Shown piece after piece: positions 5,038-5,460 of a stretch of DNA of 5,460 nt; position 1 is the first letter of the stretch; each line of letters starts with the position of its first letter. This stretch comes from Betaproteobacteria bacterium (GTDB lineage Bacteria; Pseudomonadota; Gammaproteobacteria; Burkholderiales; Burkholderiaceae_C), in contig RFTR01000136.1 of the NCBI GenBank assembly GCA_009923345.1, positions 1 through 5,460 of the forward strand, given 5' to 3'. Position numbers and translations under genes: made by a program. Below the pieces are notes generated by a model, which was not told the DNA's origin, did no database searches, and worked only from the letters and a program-made list of their open reading frames with translations.

Positions 5038-5460
5038 TTAGATGCCAGGTTTGAAGCGTTGCAGAGTTTGTTGCAACGTTTCGTTGGTTGGCGCTATTTC
5101 TAACCCTTGGCGCCAGACGGCAATCGCATCACTCTCGCGCTTGAGTTGCCACAGCACTTCACCTAGGTGTGCAGCGATTTCTGCATCCGCGCGGTCTTTG
5201 AAAGCTTTCTCCAAGAGGACAAGCGCTTGGTTGAGATTGCCAAGCCGAAATTCCACCCAGCCGAGACTGTCAGTGATGAAAGGATCACCCGGAGACAAAG
5301 TGAGTGCTTTGACGATCAACTCCTTTGCCTCAATTAACCGAATATTTCGATCAGCTAATGAAAATCCCAAGGCGTTGTAGGCATTGAAGTGTGATTTATC
5401 CTTGCCAATGATGGATCGCAGTAGCTTTTCCATCTCTTCTAGGCGGTTGAGTTTTTCAGC
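5038..5460 (-). CDS. Tetratricopeptide-repeat protein, C-terminal part (5' end outside window)
   Basis: The last 140 residues of a longer protein; the frame is open to the window edge, and the Met codon at 5431-5433 is internal, preceded in frame by AEKLNRLEE. About three TPR units of 34 residues are visible: roughly visible residues 25-58 (YNALGFSLAD...ALTLSPGDP), 59-92 (DSLGWVEFRLGNLNQALVLLEKAF) and 93-126 (AHLGEVLWQLKRESDAIAVWRQGLEIAP). TPR stacks form helical scaffolds for protein contacts. No enzyme motif is seen. A TPR protein directly upstream of lolB is a recurring arrangement (for example PA4667-lolB in Pseudomonas, from memory), where the full protein is around 550-600 residues and exported, but the signal region is not in this window. 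The stop is 2 bases before the lolB ATG, so the two are almost certainly co-translated. Function is unknown. Confidence 0.9.
   Translation of the reverse strand, partial: AEKLNRLEEMEKLLRSIIGKDKSHFNAYNALGFSLADRNIRLIEAKELIVKALTLSPGDPFITDSLGWVEFRLGNLNQALVLLEKAFKDRADAEIAAHLGEVLWQLKRESDAIAVWRQGLEIAPTNETLQQTLQRFKPGI

Noticed and set aside
1..5460. Possible novel defence, mobile or CRISPR system
   Set aside because: Every gene is a known housekeeping family or a recurrent neighbour of one, there is no repeat array, and no gene stands out in composition.

Overview
This window looks like conserved core chromosome from a betaproteobacterium, probably order Burkholderiales and plausibly the Comamonadaceae. 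The evidence is the gene order TPR protein - lolB - ispE - tRNA-Gln - prs - rplY - pth, the protein style (PRPP synthetase beginning MSxxxPDFMVFTGNANP, L25 of the long Ctc type), and coaD next to an Alvin-type 2[4Fe-4S] ferredoxin. Base composition is roughly even by eye. The family-level placement is inference. I see no mobile element, CRISPR array, phage gene or obviously foreign gene.

Left arm (1-1111, plus strand): the 3' end of coaD (coenzyme A synthesis) overlaps by 4 bases the start of a histidine phosphatase. A small YfhL/Fdx-type ferredoxin gene follows 11 bases after the phosphatase stop. These three look like one transcription unit. The ferredoxin stop codon directly abuts the stop codon of pth on the other strand, with no intergenic bases.

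Right arm (1112-5460, minus strand, so read from right to left): the C-terminal part of a tetratricopeptide-repeat protein, lolB (outer-membrane lipoprotein receptor), ispE (isoprenoid precursor synthesis), tRNA-Gln(UUG), prs (PRPP synthetase), rplY (ribosomal protein L25) and pth (peptidyl-tRNA hydrolase). The TPR gene, lolB and ispE are separated by only 2 and 4 bases with no clear Shine-Dalgarno sites, which suggests translational coupling. tRNA-Gln lies between ispE and prs and is probably cut from the shared transcript. Two intrinsic-terminator hairpins, one after prs and one after rplY, bracket rplY. pth begins only about 40 bases past the second terminator, has no visible Shine-Dalgarno site, and has a possible -10 box placed where transcription would start at or next to its AUG.

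Functionally this is housekeeping: translation (tRNA-Gln, L25, Pth), nucleotide and cofactor precursors (PRPP, CoA), isoprenoids (IspE) and envelope lipoprotein delivery (LolB). I did not find a new multi-gene system. The points worth a second look are regulatory: the terminator/leaderless arrangement at pth, the isolation of rplY between terminators, the abutting convergent ends, and the embedded tRNA. No gene-free stretch exceeds 300 bases; the longest non-protein stretch (3513-3687) holds the tRNA.
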